Part shown: positions 26,301 through 41,300 of the stretch, piece after piece
Layout of the letters: the number at the start of each line of letters is the position of its first letter
How positions within the stretch are numbered: position 1 is the first letter of the stretch
From: Agapetus fuscipes
Lineage: Eukaryota; Arthropoda; Insecta; Trichoptera; Glossosomatidae
Length of the DNA stretch: 64,000 nt
Reading direction: 5' to 3'
NCBI GenBank assembly: GCA_951799405.1
Contig: OX637363.1
Span: 8,432,001-8,496,000, forward strand
The notes under the pieces: model-generated
Told to the model about the DNA's origin: nothing
The model's database searches: none
Seen by the model: only the letters and a program-made list of their open reading frames with translations
Program-made: the position numbers and the translations under genes

Positions 26301-29300
26301 ATCTAATCTAAGCTGCAAAGATATATATATCATTTGAGATTTATATTAAATGCATTCCCACAAGCAGACATTTATAATTTCGCGCTAACACATGCCGCAT
26401 GTGGACCTTCAATATAAAAACCCAATCTCAAATGAACATACACCCTGCAACTCTTGCCGACCTTCCCTGGAACAGGGGTGACATTGGCAAAGTGAACCAT
26501 TTTCTACAGCATGGGTGGTCAGCCGCATACTAACCGATAAGTCAACGAACACACATAACAAATACTTGTACAACATATCGGCAACTTAGATTATGGATTA
26601 AGATCATGTCCAGACGATGTATAAACTTAGATAGATGCATCTGAAGTACTGACATGCCGCTCTTATCGTCCGCAACTGGCCAATTTTAATTAAACACATT
26701 GTTGTCTAAACTTTTCTTTATCGTTTGCATTTATTCAATTAATTGGCGGCCGCCATCTTTGTCCCGGTATATTATTTATTTATTTATTTTAGCGAGGGGG
26801 CACGCGGTGTTTACTTTATTTTGTATTTTTCAAGTCCGGTCGATAGCTCATTTGGAAGAATGCTTGCATTCCATGCCAGGGCTGGAAGTCTCATCACCAC
26901 GGTAGATCTTACCTACCAGATATCGGAAATATTTGTATGAAGACCTGTCAATCCAAGATGACCGCAAGTGAACAGCTGATCAGCCTTCATACAAATATTA
27001 CCAATATTCGTTAGGTTAGAATTACCGTGGTGATGAGACTTCCAGCCCTGAGTGCAAAACGCAACGTAACGCAATTAAGCTACACATATAGTGAAACTTC
27101 TTGCCTGCGTTATCCCCGAAAGGGTCGCATGTGGCGATTCTGGACCTGTTTATTTTTACGGGGAAGGGGGCCGGCCTCACACCATCCACTTTCAGTTGAA
27201 GTGGGGGTTTCCCAGCTCTCGGGGGGTTGGTTCTCATTTCTTGTGAAGGCTGAGTACACCTTGGGATCGAACCCTTGCTCTCGGCATGGAATGTAAGCAT
27301 TCTACCAATTGAGCTATCGACCTTTTTACGAGCTTTTTTCGTCGTCGCTACAAACCGCCAATTCTCAAACAAGATCCAGTTGCTGGCTGGATGGACATTT
27401 TGGCTAGGATTCTATCCCCACCAAGTTTTTGGAAATGATTTCCCGTTTCTGCGTTTCTTTAAAACCCAAAATAAAATACCGGCAAGATTTAGTCAGTCTT
27501 CATAAGAAGTGAAAACCAGCCCTCTCGGGAGCTGGGAAAACCCACTTCAAGTGAAGTTAACCCCCCCCCCCCCCTTACCTTGTTGAGATAGATTTGAGGC
27601 GCCGGACGCTCAGATCTGCGGGGTATTGGGTGGTTGACTCAGTCCAGGTTTGCTGGCCCAATGGGGTGGAACAGACTACCATATAATGCGAGGAAGGTAA
27701 AAACTGTTGGTATCTTTGAAGGAGCACTAAAGGCGCACATTTATAAAAGATCTTATCCGTGTTTTGAGAGGGCCCCTAAGATGTGACACACACAAAAACT
27801 GCGTTTTTAAATTATATACACCTTCCAAAGAAATTATCCTTGTATATAAATATACATATATACTTGTAAAAATAAATAAATTGTACACGCCATATGCGGT
27901 CTCTGCGGGGACAACTCGGTAAGAAGTTACGCTATATGTGCAGCTTAGCTGTGTTTGTGTGCAATAACCTTTACCCTGAAGACGTTTAATTTCAGTTTAT
28001 ACTTTTAAAAACTTTTATAGTCAGAAAAATGTTATTTAAATCTATTTACGTTTTCGAAAATTCGGTATTTCCGTGGTAGAAAATGTGTACGTGCAAGGTT
28101 AAATGTAATCAAAAAAATATTTTATTATTTAATAGTAATTTATTATGTAAAAAACTATTATGCTATTAGTAACAATATTTAGTAATATCATGTAATTATT
28201 CAACTGTCATAATTGATATTACTTATGTATGTACATCAAAAAACAAACAATAAAAAAAAACTGTTAACCTCTTGGCCGTGAACTGAACGAAAAGCCTAAG
28301 ATAAATTATTATTTTTTAATTTATATTAAACTTATAAAAATTCAACTCTCAAATCGACAACATGCATTTACAGAAATTTACAGAAAACGTGTAGATAACC
28401 CTCAATATGGATCGTGTGCAGTACGATGTTGATCGGATTACGACAAGATTTCTGTTGCATTTTTCTTTCATTAGCATCAGGATACAAAGAGAATTCGTTC
28501 TGCCATTTTTATTGCCGTATTAAATATATGAATGCAGTGCAAATTTTTATGTATTTTTAAGTGTAAATCTATTCGCACAGTTAAAGTCAATTGTATTATT
28601 TAAAAATTCAATAGGATAAAACAGAGTTTTAATTCACTTTTTTTTTTCATTTCTTTTTTTTATTTTAACAATTATGCTTCTGAAGATGCCTTGTTAGGCG
28701 AAAACGTTTGAGCAAAAAAAAAAAAAAGTGAATTAAAACTCTGTTTTATCCTATTGAATTTTTACATAAAGCATATTTTTTTCATTACTTCTCCATTTTC
28801 CTTCTTTTACCGTGTAAAGCCGTTACCTGTGGAACTAATTAATATAAAGTTGTTCTACCGACATACCCAAACGGCGTAGTGAAGCACGCCGGGTTCTGGT
28901 AGTCAAAAATGTTTCTTACGTAGTAATGTGTACTTTGACGAGGCGTATATTTTTTTGATTAAATTTTAATAAACATTTTTTTTATTAATGACATTAAATT
29001 AATTAATTGAGATAATGAAACTAACAAAGTGTGAATTTATTAATCTGCAATGACGCATTTTAATTATTCGCATCGGAGAATATATTTACGGAAGTTGTTG
29101 GTATTATCTGAGTTTAATTTTGAATTATTTTAACACCTTTGTTTTAGCGCGTCATTTTAAACTAATAAATAATATAAATTTAATTAAAGGCATTAATTAA
29201 GTCCTTTGAAATGAGATGGAGTTCTAGAAAGAGAAGCAGTCGTTAACCAAGTGCGTTTGTTACCAAAATGGCAACGCAACTAAGCTACACATACAGTGTA

Positions 29301-32300
29301 ACTTTTTGCCGCGTTATCCCCGCAGGGATCGCATGTGGCGAGTTGAACCTATTTGTTTTTACAGGTAAGGGAGCCGGCCTTACGCCAACCACTTCAATTG
29401 AAGTGGGGGTTTCCCAGCTCCTGAGAGGGCTGGTACTCATTTCTTGTGAAGGCTGAGTAAACTTTGCCGGTATTTTATTTTGGGGTTTGAAATAAATACC
29501 GAAACGGGAAATCATTTCTGACACCCTCGGCGGGGTTCGAACCCGAGCTCACCGCATGGAATGCAAGCACTGTATCAACTGAGCTATCGACCGGAAATGG
29601 AAAAAGTTTATTTGCCATTGCCCATTGTTCTAATGTAACGGAGTTCTGGAAACAAATTCAAAGTGATATTGAAATTCGCTTTGTATGTCTATGTATGTAG
29701 GTTTTTGAGTTGTAAAATTTACTATCCAACTACTGAACACAGAGAATAAAAACGATTGGATGCCACTTCTGACCATTTTACATATTTTTAGTTAATCTTC
29801 CAATAAAATAGTCCGGTCGATAGCTCAGTTGGTAGAGTGCTTGCATTCCATGTCGAGAGCTCAGGTTCGAATCGCACCGAGGATGTCAGAAATAATTTCC
29901 CGATTCTGTGTTCATTTCAAATCCAAAATAAAATACCGAAAAGGCTTACTCAGCATTCACAAGAAATGACTATCAGTCCCCACGGGAGTTTCTAAGCCCC
30001 CACTTCAACTGAAGTGGAAGGCGTAGGCTGGCACTCCCTTATCTGTAAAAATAGGCTCCACTCGCCACAAGAGACGCCTTCAGGGAGACCGCGGCAAGAA
30101 GTTACGCTAAATGTGTAGCTTACCCTCGTCACGTGGTCACGAATCTTTTCGTGTAAGATGTCGGTGCAATACATTACATTGTACTCGGGGTGATGTCAAT
30201 CTGTCATAGTCATCTAAATGAGAAAACATATCTACAACTTCTCAAACATAATTTGGAATACTCGACGACTTTTTTTTATTTTTTAGTTTACATTCAATCT
30301 GTTTTGGGATAGCACTTCTACAACATATGCAAATAAAATTTGGAGTGATCGATGACTTCTTAGCTTAGTTAGAATTAACACTTAGAGCCCGTTCCCACTT
30401 GTCGGGTGTCGGATCCGTATATTCATCGGAGGTTCCAGTGGCAGAACATTATCGGCCTGATTCATTAGATTGGTTGAACCCAAAACCAGAGATAAACCAG
30501 CTTATTAGTATGGGAAATCTGACTTTATACTGGTTTAAAAATTAAAACCTTTTTATGAATAAGGAGGTAAGTGTGGAGCTATTCACACTTGTCGGAAACC
30601 GATTTTGTCCGAAATGCCCTGCAAATGGACTCTCCGATGAATATGTGGATCCGACACCCAACAAGTGGGAACGAGCTCTTTGGGTAGTTCGTCATCAAAA
30701 GGAGGGCATCCATGACAGCTAACAAATAACAACGATTGTAAATAAAACCCTGTTGCAATTGAATATCAACGTCTGGATATATTCCCAATTTGTCATTGAA
30801 CGGATGATGTAATTGCAACAATCATTGCAACAGACGTCTTCCAACATTTATTATCTCTTTGTATTTATCAAATTTGATTGATATTTTGTTAAATAAATCA
30901 TAAAAGTTACTGAGTTATTCGCATACAATTGGATGATTAAATAAGGTATACAGATGACATCTTACTGTTTATTTTAAACGCTATGTGGTCTTATGACCAG
31001 ATAGGATTTATATCCACCTTCATTTTTCGGTTATTTATCTCTTGGATAAATCAATTTTCTTCTTCTTGGTCTAGAGGCAGTGTCATTTGTCTCTGCTGGT
31101 CGCCATCCTCTTGTAAAGACAGTGCCTTGTTGTGCTAGACATTTGTCTCTGCTGGTTGCCATCCTCTTGTAAAGGCAGTGCCTTGTTGTGCTAGCCATTT
31201 ATCTCTGCTGATCGCCATCCTCTTGTAAAGGCAGTGCCCTGTTGTGCTAGCCATTTGTCTCTGCTGGTCGCCATCCTCTTGTAAAGACAGTGCCTTGTTG
31301 TGCTAGCCATTTGTCTCTGCTGATCGCCATCCTCTTGTAAAGGCAGTGCCTTGTTGTGCTAGCCATTTGTCTCTGCTGGTTGCCATCCTCTTGTAAAGGC
31401 AGTGCCTTGTTGTGCTAGCCATTTATCTCTGCTGATCGCCATCCTCTTGTAAAGGCAGTGCCCTGTTGTGCTAGCCATTTGTCTCTGCTGGTCGCCATCC
31501 TCTTGTAAAGGCAGTGCCTTGTTGTGCTAGCCATTTATCTCTGCTGATCGCCATCCTCTTGTAAAGGCAGTGCCTTGTTGTGCTAGCCATTTGTCTCTGC
31601 TGATCACCATCCTCTTGTTAAGACAGTGCCTTGTTGTGCTAGCCATTAATTGTCTCTGCTGGTCGCCATCCTCTTGTAAAGACAGTGCCTTGTTGTGCTA
31701 GCCATTAATTGTCTCTGCTGGTCGCCATCCTCTTGTAAAGGCAGTGCCTTGTTGTGCTAGCCATTTGTCTCTGCTGGTCGCCATCCTTTTGTAAAGGCGG
31801 TGCCTTGTTGTGCTAGTCATTTGTCTCTGCTGGTCGCCATCCTCTTGTAAAGGCAGTGCCTCGTTGGTCTAGCCATTTGTGTCTGCTGGTCGCCATCCTA
31901 TTGAGTTGTGAATAGGAGGCAACACCCATGAGCCCTTTGAAATCCTGGCAGTATGAAAGTCTTAGGCGACCTCTGGTTCGTGGTCTGATTGTCAACAACA
32001 TTAGGGATGATGCTATGTCTGATGGAGTGCACTATGAGTTCGGTGTTCCTCCCTTATATGACTTATTAGCCCTCTTCTCTCTCCTAGGTCTTGCAAAACT
32101 CTCTCTATGGATTTACTTCAAACCCATGACTTCTTGTTTATATTTTGTAATCTGCATCTCAAATGCTTACATGCGTCCTTTTCACTTTTTGGAAGGTCCA
32201 GAAGCGCTATTCTGCTAGCGAGAGAGCGATTTGTGTCCAAAAATAAGGGGTACTGGGATTTTTTATCTATGGAGTTCTTTCGCAAGCGCTAGCAAGCTCC

Positions 32301-35300
32301 GACTTGGATTGATATCCAAAGTGTAAGGAATTTTACACAATAGTGTTTCAGGTTTCGCACTCTTTAATAACGTCTTTTAACGACTCATAAAATCAAAGTT
32401 TTCTGATAAAATTACACATTTTTTTACAACGAAATTTACTATATTTATCCTTTTTATTAGCAATGCTTTTCACTGTTGACATGTGTTTTGTGTCACTATC
32501 ACTTTTCGCCATAATGAAATGTGAAACGATTAAACAACATTATCCCACACTTCCTGTTACGATACGAATGTAGAGAAATTATTGAAACAAATTTCATCAT
32601 TCTATTGATATAAAAATGTAAATATTTATTTAATACAATAAATATGAAATCTATATGATGGCTTATTTAAATTTTTCTGAAAGTAAAATTTTAATATTAT
32701 ATAATATACTCATATCGGCTCAGAATATCCTGATTAACATGAACCCGTGATATCAGTAATTTATTTGTGAATTATTTTGGTTTTTGATTGCAGATTCGTG
32801 TTTTATTTTTATTTTTGTAATATACTATGTAAAGCCCCTCTCGTTGTTTAATATGAATAAATAAAATAATGGTGTAATCATTTAGTAGAAATCGAAAACT
32901 GAAACTGACTCTACCCTGAGTACGAATTGCAAAACTTGAGTAAAGTAAAGTTTACGGAAAGTATAGTAAGAGTGGTTTTCCCCAAAATCTACCGTATTTG
33001 TTTGTTTGAACTTGATTTTCTTCATCACTGTAACTCTTTTGCTAAGACCATAAAGTGAAAGAAACAAAAACGGCAGATTTTGGGGAAAATCACTCTTCAA
33101 TACTTTCCGTAATCTTTACTTTACTCAAGTTTTGCAACTCGTACTAAGGGTACTGGACAGCACTGAGTAAGGATTTTTTCCAAAAAAAAAGACATTGTTT
33201 TTGAAAACTTATACATCAATACATCGTTTAAAAATGCCAAAAAATAACTAAAATGAAAATTTCAGTTACTCCTATGGCAAGGTGCATACTAGGGAAACAT
33301 GCGGTTTGTTTGGTATTGTGTGTACCAATTAAAATTTCATAATTTATTACTATTTGATTTAGTTTTATTTACTTTTTAATACAATTTATTATATTTCTGT
33401 AGAAATCGAAGTGATAGATATATTGGCGAGCATATAAGTAAGAATTCAGAAATTTTATCGGTAGCTTTTATTCCAAAGCTATTCACATACAATTTACAAA
33501 TGTAAAGAGCCGAAAACATTTTTAATGACATAAAATAGTCAAATTTTGAAATCCGCTTTCTATTTATTTTCTTTTGATTGCTTTTTTTTAATTTATATTA
33601 CACATTATTTTCCTTGAAACTCTGAGGGATAGAGTTAGGAATGAATGGGTAAAAAGAGAATGTAATTTGAAAGATGTTGTGAAAGTTAAGGTACAAAAGA
33701 ATGTGATGAGATGGTTTGGGCATGTGGAAAGAATGAATGATGATAGACTGACAAAGTATGTATACAAAGAAAGTGTGAAAGGAAAAAGAGGGAAGGGACG
33801 ACCGAGAAAAGTATGGAGTGATCAGATTGAGGAGATTGTGAAAGAATGGGATATACAAAGTGAGCGTAAAAGAAGAAAATGCACGAAAAAGGTGATGGAT
33901 ATGAATGAATTGAAAGAGGTATGTAAGGATAGGAAAAAATGGAGAAACTCTGCAGAGGCTCTGGCCACCCCTAGCGGAATGGCGACAGAGTTACAGTAAC
34001 AGTTACAGACTTATAGTTTTTTTTTTTTAAAAGCCTGTGCGGGAGACTCCCTAGATTCAAGAGACTCTAAGGGTCTATGACACTTGTTATAGTGCCGCAG
34101 AGGTGTTGGTGATGTGGCAGTTGCCCATGTCCAGTTGCACGGCCGTTAGCTGCGCAGTGCTGTGGTGTGTGTTGCGTTGCTTTGTTTTGAGACACTGAGA
34201 GGAAATGGCGATTGATATTGGATTTGAAAAGGGCTGACCACCCATACTGTAAAAAAATGTTCACTTTGCCAATGTCACCCCTGTTTCAGGGAAGGTTGGC
34301 AAGAGTTGCAGGGTTAATGTTCATTTGAGGCTTGGATTTAATTTATAAGTACACATTCAACATTTGTAAGCGCGAACTTCTGTTTGTGGGCATGCACTTG
34401 ATATGAGCTTTAAATGTTAATATATCCATGCAACTTAGATTATAGATTATTATAGATTAGATTGCTTATGCCCGATTTCATATCTGGGGCATTAACTTCG
34501 TGGGGAAAAATACCACCTTCTTCTACGGGCTTAGATTCATAGGGCATACATACACGGGCATAGAAAAATTGACTTTAATCTGGATTAAAATGAAAACCTC
34601 AAAGCAAAGACAACACGACACCACGCAGCTAAAACCCTGCTACAAAGGATCAGGACATCAGTTGTCATCTCACCAATACCAGCACCTCTGTGGGACTTCA
34701 ACAAATGTTATAGACCTCCAAATTACATAAAAGCTGGAGTTTCCCAAATAACGAAGAAAAAAAAGCACTGTCCATCACCTACATACTATTACAAACTTTG
34801 GAGCCCGATTGCGGGGCTTGCTTATGTGTGTGTGACCGCCTCTAGTATAGTATACTGTGAGTTTGGATGTGCGCATGTGCCCAGGCACGTAGTTGTTGGT
34901 ATGCGTAGCTAGAATAGTATGAACAATACAGAAGTGTGTGGAGAGGTTCACTATAGAAGGGTCTGAAATATGCGAGAGGCGTCCGTTGAGACGCTATATA
35001 TTTGGACAGCAATCGTGTGAGAGACCAGGTCGATTGAAACATTGAGCCGTAAAGTCGATAAGACAAGAGCTTGAAATCAGTAGAGACATTGTGGGCAATA
35101 AGTCTTGAAAATTAAATTGCAGTTTACTAAAATTATAGCAGTATGAAGAAGCGGAATAAAATTGTATTTGCTAAGAATTTCTAAGGCATGTGCATTATTG
35201 AAGAGAAACGCAATACTAGACGACTATTTCATCATCCACTAATTATCAAAATATTATGTTTAAACTGGGAGAAAAGTAACTAATTAAATAAGTACGTAAG

Positions 35301-38300
35301 GAACTAATATTTAAACTAAGTACCTACTTATGTAAAGTATCTAATATTTTATTTTACATAGACATAACTATATGCGTTCAACCCAAAACCAGAAGCGATA
35401 TTCTGCTAAATTCCTTACGATAGCGGTTCGTGCCCAAAAATAAGGTGTACCTACTGTGATTTTTTTTTCTATGGAGTTCTTTGGCAAGCGCTAGTAAGCT
35501 CTGATTTGGATTGATATCCAAAGTGTAAGGAATTTAGCAAAGTAGCACTTCAGGCTTAAGCCTAAGAAAGCATTGAGTGGAACGTAGATTACAATTGAAA
35601 ACCTATTTTGTATAGAAACCTTAAAAAAATGGTGGTTTATCTGCAATCTTGGCAGCTGAGGCTTTTTAAGTATAAAATGATTATTTCAATTGTTGTATTG
35701 TAAAGCTCCTTGACTGATAGGTTGGTATGAGGCTGACCCCCCGTGCTATAAAAATTGGTTCACTTTTGCCAATGCCACCCCAGTTTCAGGGAAAGGCGGC
35801 AGGAGTTGAAAGGTTTATGTTCATGTGAGGTTTTGTTTATTTGTATTCACACATGCAGAATGTGTAGGTGCGAGCCTGCATGTGTCTGTCTCTGGGAATG
35901 CATTTGATATGAGCCTCAAATTTTAACATATATTTGCAGCTTAGATTATGGATTTTTCATTTGTTCATTGTTTATAAACTTATGTTCATTAAAATTACTT
36001 ATGGCTTATAAGTTAAATGAGGTTAACCACCGATACTGTAAGAATTGCTTCAATTACAATATGGATGGTCACAAACTAAGCTAAAGCTACACATATACTG
36101 TAAGTTCTTGCCGCGTTATTCCGTTATTCGAAGGGTTCGAATGCGGCGCGTGGAACCTATTTATTTTTACAGGTAAGGGGCCCGGCCTTACGCCAACCAC
36201 TTCAGTTGAAGTGGTGGTTTCCCAGCTCCCGAAGGGACTGGTACTCATTTCTTGTGAAGGCTGAGTAAACCTTGCCGGTATTTTATTATGGGGTTTGAAA
36301 TAAATACCGAAACGGGAAATCGTTTCTGGCACCCTCGGTGGGATTCGAACCCGAGCTCACGGGGTGGAATGCAAGCACTCTGCCGACTGAGCTATCGACC
36401 GGACTAGCTCAGTTGTCCGCGTCATAATAATTGAGAAAATCAAATAATTAATGATTGCTAGTCATGAATTAATATTCATGATTATCGTTTGCACTTCACC
36501 TCTCTACTTTTAATCCCAGTTAATTAATTATTGTTTTACAAATCCTACAATTCAATTAACGAAACAATATCAATTCATTTTGATTTATGTGCTCTTCTGT
36601 AAACGTGTGTATCCCAACATTGTAAATTATTTAATAATTTATTTAATGCTGCCCTTTTCGCCTAAAGGTGATATTCCATCGTAATCGTTACTAAGCTGCA
36701 CATATAGTACCTACGTATTTGACTTCTTTCTGCATTATCCTTGAAGAGGAGGATTTGGCACAAATAATCTATTGAACATACCCTGCAACTCTTGCTGACC
36801 TTTCCTGAAACGGGGGTGACATTGGCAAAGTGAATTATTTTCTAAAGCATGGGTGGTCTGTCGCATACCAACGTATAGTCAGGGAACATACACAACAAAT
36901 TATATTTTTTAAATCAACAAATAATAATATGTATGGACATCAAAACTAAAACATAATACAAAATTCTAGTTTAAAAACCCTAGTCCTAGCCGCCAACATT
37001 ACAGATCAACCGCCATTTCTTTCTGTCCTTGCGTATTTCTTTAATTTCATCCAGAGTCATAACCTTTTTCATGCAAGCTCTTCTTTTATTATGACTGGAT
37101 ATCCCATTCATGTGCTATTTCAGAAATTTGATCCATCCATACCTTTCTCGTCCTTCCTATTTATTTGTACAGGTAAGGGGGGCGGCCTTACGCTAATCAC
37201 TTCAGTTGAAGTTTGGGTTTCCCAGCTCCCGAGAGGGCTGGTACTCATTTCTTGTGAAGGCTGAGTAAACCTTGCCGGTACCTATTTTATTTTGAGTTTG
37301 AAATAAACACCGAAACGAGAAATCATTTCTGACACCCTCGGTGGGATTCGAACCTGAACTCTCGGCATGGAATGTAAGCACTCAACCAACTGTGCCATCG
37401 ACCGGACATACATCATAACAAAAATAACCATTTATTCTCTTTTCCATGATTTAAACTAATATGTTTGTATGAGGTAAAAACTTACGAAATGATAGCCATT
37501 CTCTAAAAACTTGCCAGTTTATGCTCATATGTATATATATAGGAAAAAATGGAGGCAACTCTGCAGAGGCTCTGGCCACCCCTAGCGGAATGGCGACAGA
37601 GTTACAGTTACAGTTACCGAGCTCGTAAACACCTCTGCGGCACTACAAAATGAGTCATAGACCTCTAGAGTCTCTGAAATCTAGCGAGTGTCCCGCACAG
37701 GATTTTTTTTTAAAAACGCTGCGCTGTATAATGAATGGTTTTCCGGTATGCTGAACTGTGCACAGGGTCCAATGCGCAGTAAACTTTCCTCATGGATTAT
37801 TGACATTCCATCTCCTACTATCACTATTAAGTTTCACATCGTATAATGAATTATTTAACACTAATTATTATTCATTATTATCGAATGTTTATTTGTAGCA
37901 CGCGCCTCTTGTCTGACTACACCCCTGACCTCCGCGATAGTGCTGCCATATCAACAATAATTAGTAAAATCACTCGTCAATATTTTGTACGATTTTTTTG
38001 CATAATCGATTTTGTTTATTGTTGTTTTATATTTTTGCGACATTTCCTTAAGCCCCCCGCGGTCGACCACACAACATTTTAAATAGTCATGCAATCGACC
38101 ATATTCATTCTATAATAATCTATAATCTAAGTTGCAAAGATATATTAAGCGCCCTGGGAGTGACTACATCACGAAACGGCGCTTTAAAGAAATCATCAAC
38201 TCATCATCATCATCATCATTAACATTCAAAACTCATATCAAATACATACCCACAAACAAACACTTGTAAGTTCGCGCTTACAAATGCTGAATTTGTACTT

Positions 38301-41300
38301 ACAAATTAAAATCCAAACCTCAAATGAACCCATCAACTTTTGCCGACCTTCCCTACAGGGGTGACATTGACAAAGCGAACCATTTTTTACAGTATGGGTG
38401 GTCAGCCTCGTACCAACCTATAAGGCAAGGAATAATGCTGGGTGACGACACCTATAAGTCAAGGAATGACATTACATTATTTAAATAAAATTCAGGCTTA
38501 AAACTGACTGTAAACGGGGCTGAAAATTAAAACCATTTTATTGTTGGATTTAGGTTGGACTTACGGTCGTTTGACGTATTTACAATAATTATAACTACAC
38601 AGTTAAAATGTATTTATCGGATATTACACGATATAGTTGAGTTCATCCTCAGTCGTCGTGCAGAGAGGGTGTCTCCTGAAAACGTTAGCTACGTGGCTAA
38701 CGAAACGTCGAGAATAATGTCAGTTCACTTATAACGGTTCGTGTAATATCCGATAAATAAATTTTAACTGCAGTTGTTATAATTATTGTAAATAGAACCA
38801 TTTTATGACTAACGTAAATAACTGTAACTCGCCATTCGCTAGGCGTACCAGAGCCTCTGCAGAGTTGCTCTGTTTCTTCCTATCCCTGCATACGTCTTTC
38901 ATTTCATTCAAATCCATCGCTTTTTCCTTTTTTATTTTCCGTTCACTCATTCTATTTGCTTTCTTTAAAGAATTCATACTGTTTATCCTAGTCTTTCACA
39001 ATTTCATAAATCTGATCAACCGATAGGTATTTTTCTCGAGTTTCTCTAAAGGAAAAAATAGACTGCTTGTGGAGATAGATCATTACTGTAACTGTAACTG
39101 TAACTGTAACTCTGTCGCCATTCCGCTAGGGGTGGCCAGAGCCTCTGCAGAGTTGCCTCCATTTTTTCCTATCCTTACATACCTCTTTCAATTCATTCAT
39201 ATCCATCACCTTTTTCATGCATTTTCTTCTTTTACGCTCACTTTGTATATCCCATTCTTTCACAATCTCCTCAATCTGATCACTCCATACTTTTCTCGGT
39301 CGTCCCTTCCCTCTTTTTCCTTTCACACTTTCTTTGTATACATGCTTTGTCAGTCTATCATCATTCATTCTTTCCACATGCCCAAACCATCTCATCACAT
39401 TCTTTTGTACCTTAACTTTCACATCCTCTTTCAAATTACATTCTTTTTTTACCCATTCATTCCTAACTCTATCCCTCAGAGTTTTTCCTGTCATGCTTCT
39501 CAAATGCTTCATTTCCACCGTACATACTTTACTCATTTCGCTATCGTTCACTGTCCATGCTTCACTTCCATACATCAAAGTCGGTAACAATATGCCATTA
39601 AAGTGGCTGATTTAACTAATGTGAAAATAGATAGAGCATTTTTTATAGCAAGCATATTCATAATTAGAACGACGTATGGATGCGTAGAATTATGTATCTG
39701 TGGATCTGTATATTGTTCTCGTATGTCTACCATGTTATATGTATTGTGACGTTTTGGTGTCTCACTGTCAGTCATGTATATATTTGTTAAATAAATAAAT
39801 AAATAATGAGGTTGATGGTTCGCTTGTTTCAATACTCGTTCGAGAGAAAACCTTTTGAATGACCAAGAGTCATGAAACAGCGCCTTAAAAATACTAATTT
39901 CATCTAACTGATGTTAATTGGAATGGATTTGGCACAAAGTCCGTAGAAAACTAAATTGTGACGACACACGGCCAGATTGCTAGGAAAAAGCAAATAAAAA
40001 GCAATATTTTTTGTTGGTTGCTAAGGGCTTTAGTTAAATAGACGTGTGACATTTCTCCATTGAAAAAAACATTTGGTATATTTTCAAATTAGTGATGAGT
40101 CGGGCTAAAAGCTGTACGACTTTGAAACTGACATGGCAGCACTTTACATTTTCCCACCCTCTCTCCTTACAAATTTTCCCTTCCCCGCCCCACTTAAAAT
40201 CCATCTCTTTCGCACATTCTCACTGAAAGCTACCGCCGCATTCTAAACAAACCAATCCAATACTCCATCTCTATCAGCGAGAGCAAGAGGGCTGCTAACT
40301 TTGACGCTGTCCCCCTCTCACTCGCATTGCTGCGAGCTAGAGCTGCATTCAAAACAAGCCGTGAACACGCTGGACAATCAGTACTTGCCGAGGAACAGCG
40401 TGGCTCGTGTCTAAATATCATCTGTCATACGCTGCACGTGGGCAATGTTGACATGTTGAATCACCGCGCGCATTCTACAAACAAAACTTTTACAGTGTTC
40501 CTAATTTGAAATCGACAAACAAAAACAATCGAGTGCTCTAAATTTAAATTTGACAATCGGAAGTTCTAAAAGAAAGTTCCATGTTACATTTTGAATTTGT
40601 CGAATAAAACAATACCGTGTTCTTATTTTGAATTTGACAATCGGAAGTTCTAAAAGAAAGTTCCATTTTATATTTTGAATTTATTCAACAAAACAATACC
40701 GTGTTCCTATTTTGAATTTGACAATCGGAAGTTCCAAGCGAAAGTTCCATGTTCTTATTTTGAATTAAACAAAACAATTCTTCTACCCGCAAATTTCAAA
40801 CAATCCGAGTGTTTTTCTTTTCTTTTACAAGCTTTTTTGACTGAGGGATAATTTTGATCGTGCGTCCGTTATCCTTTGCCAAGTTTGAATGAGAAATTTT
40901 AGCTTCAAGACTTTTATACATGCGGGTAAAAACCGTTACGTCATCAATCACGATGTGGTTCAAAAGGACGTGCAAAGGTGGTGCAGGGAGCCAGGTGCGT
41001 GAGCTGAGGAGCCTCTCCGCCGGGCCTAGCGGACTATGCCAGCAAAACATGGACAAGCAAGCCGATCTCCTCCACAAGATCATAGACCCAGTCTTACCAC
41101 AGGCCGCAGAAAGCGACCAATTCATTGTAAACGTCGCAAACATCTACGGAGACGACTGGGTAGTTGTGGACAGCATAAACGATCCCAGCTTCCCGCACGA
41201 AGACCCGGAAGTCTCGGTGATCAAAATTGAAGAGTTTGAGACTAGCTTTGAAGAGAATCTGTTCAGTTTCGCCAATGCTAAGTTGGGATTGAAATGCCAT

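Noticed and set aside
31073..31918. CRISPR-like array
   Set aside because: Units are contiguous with no unique spacers, and the locus is eukaryotic; it is a minisatellite.
33667..33999. independent host gene of 110 codons
   Set aside because: The protein is the C-terminus of an RTE-type LINE followed by its GTTACA tail.
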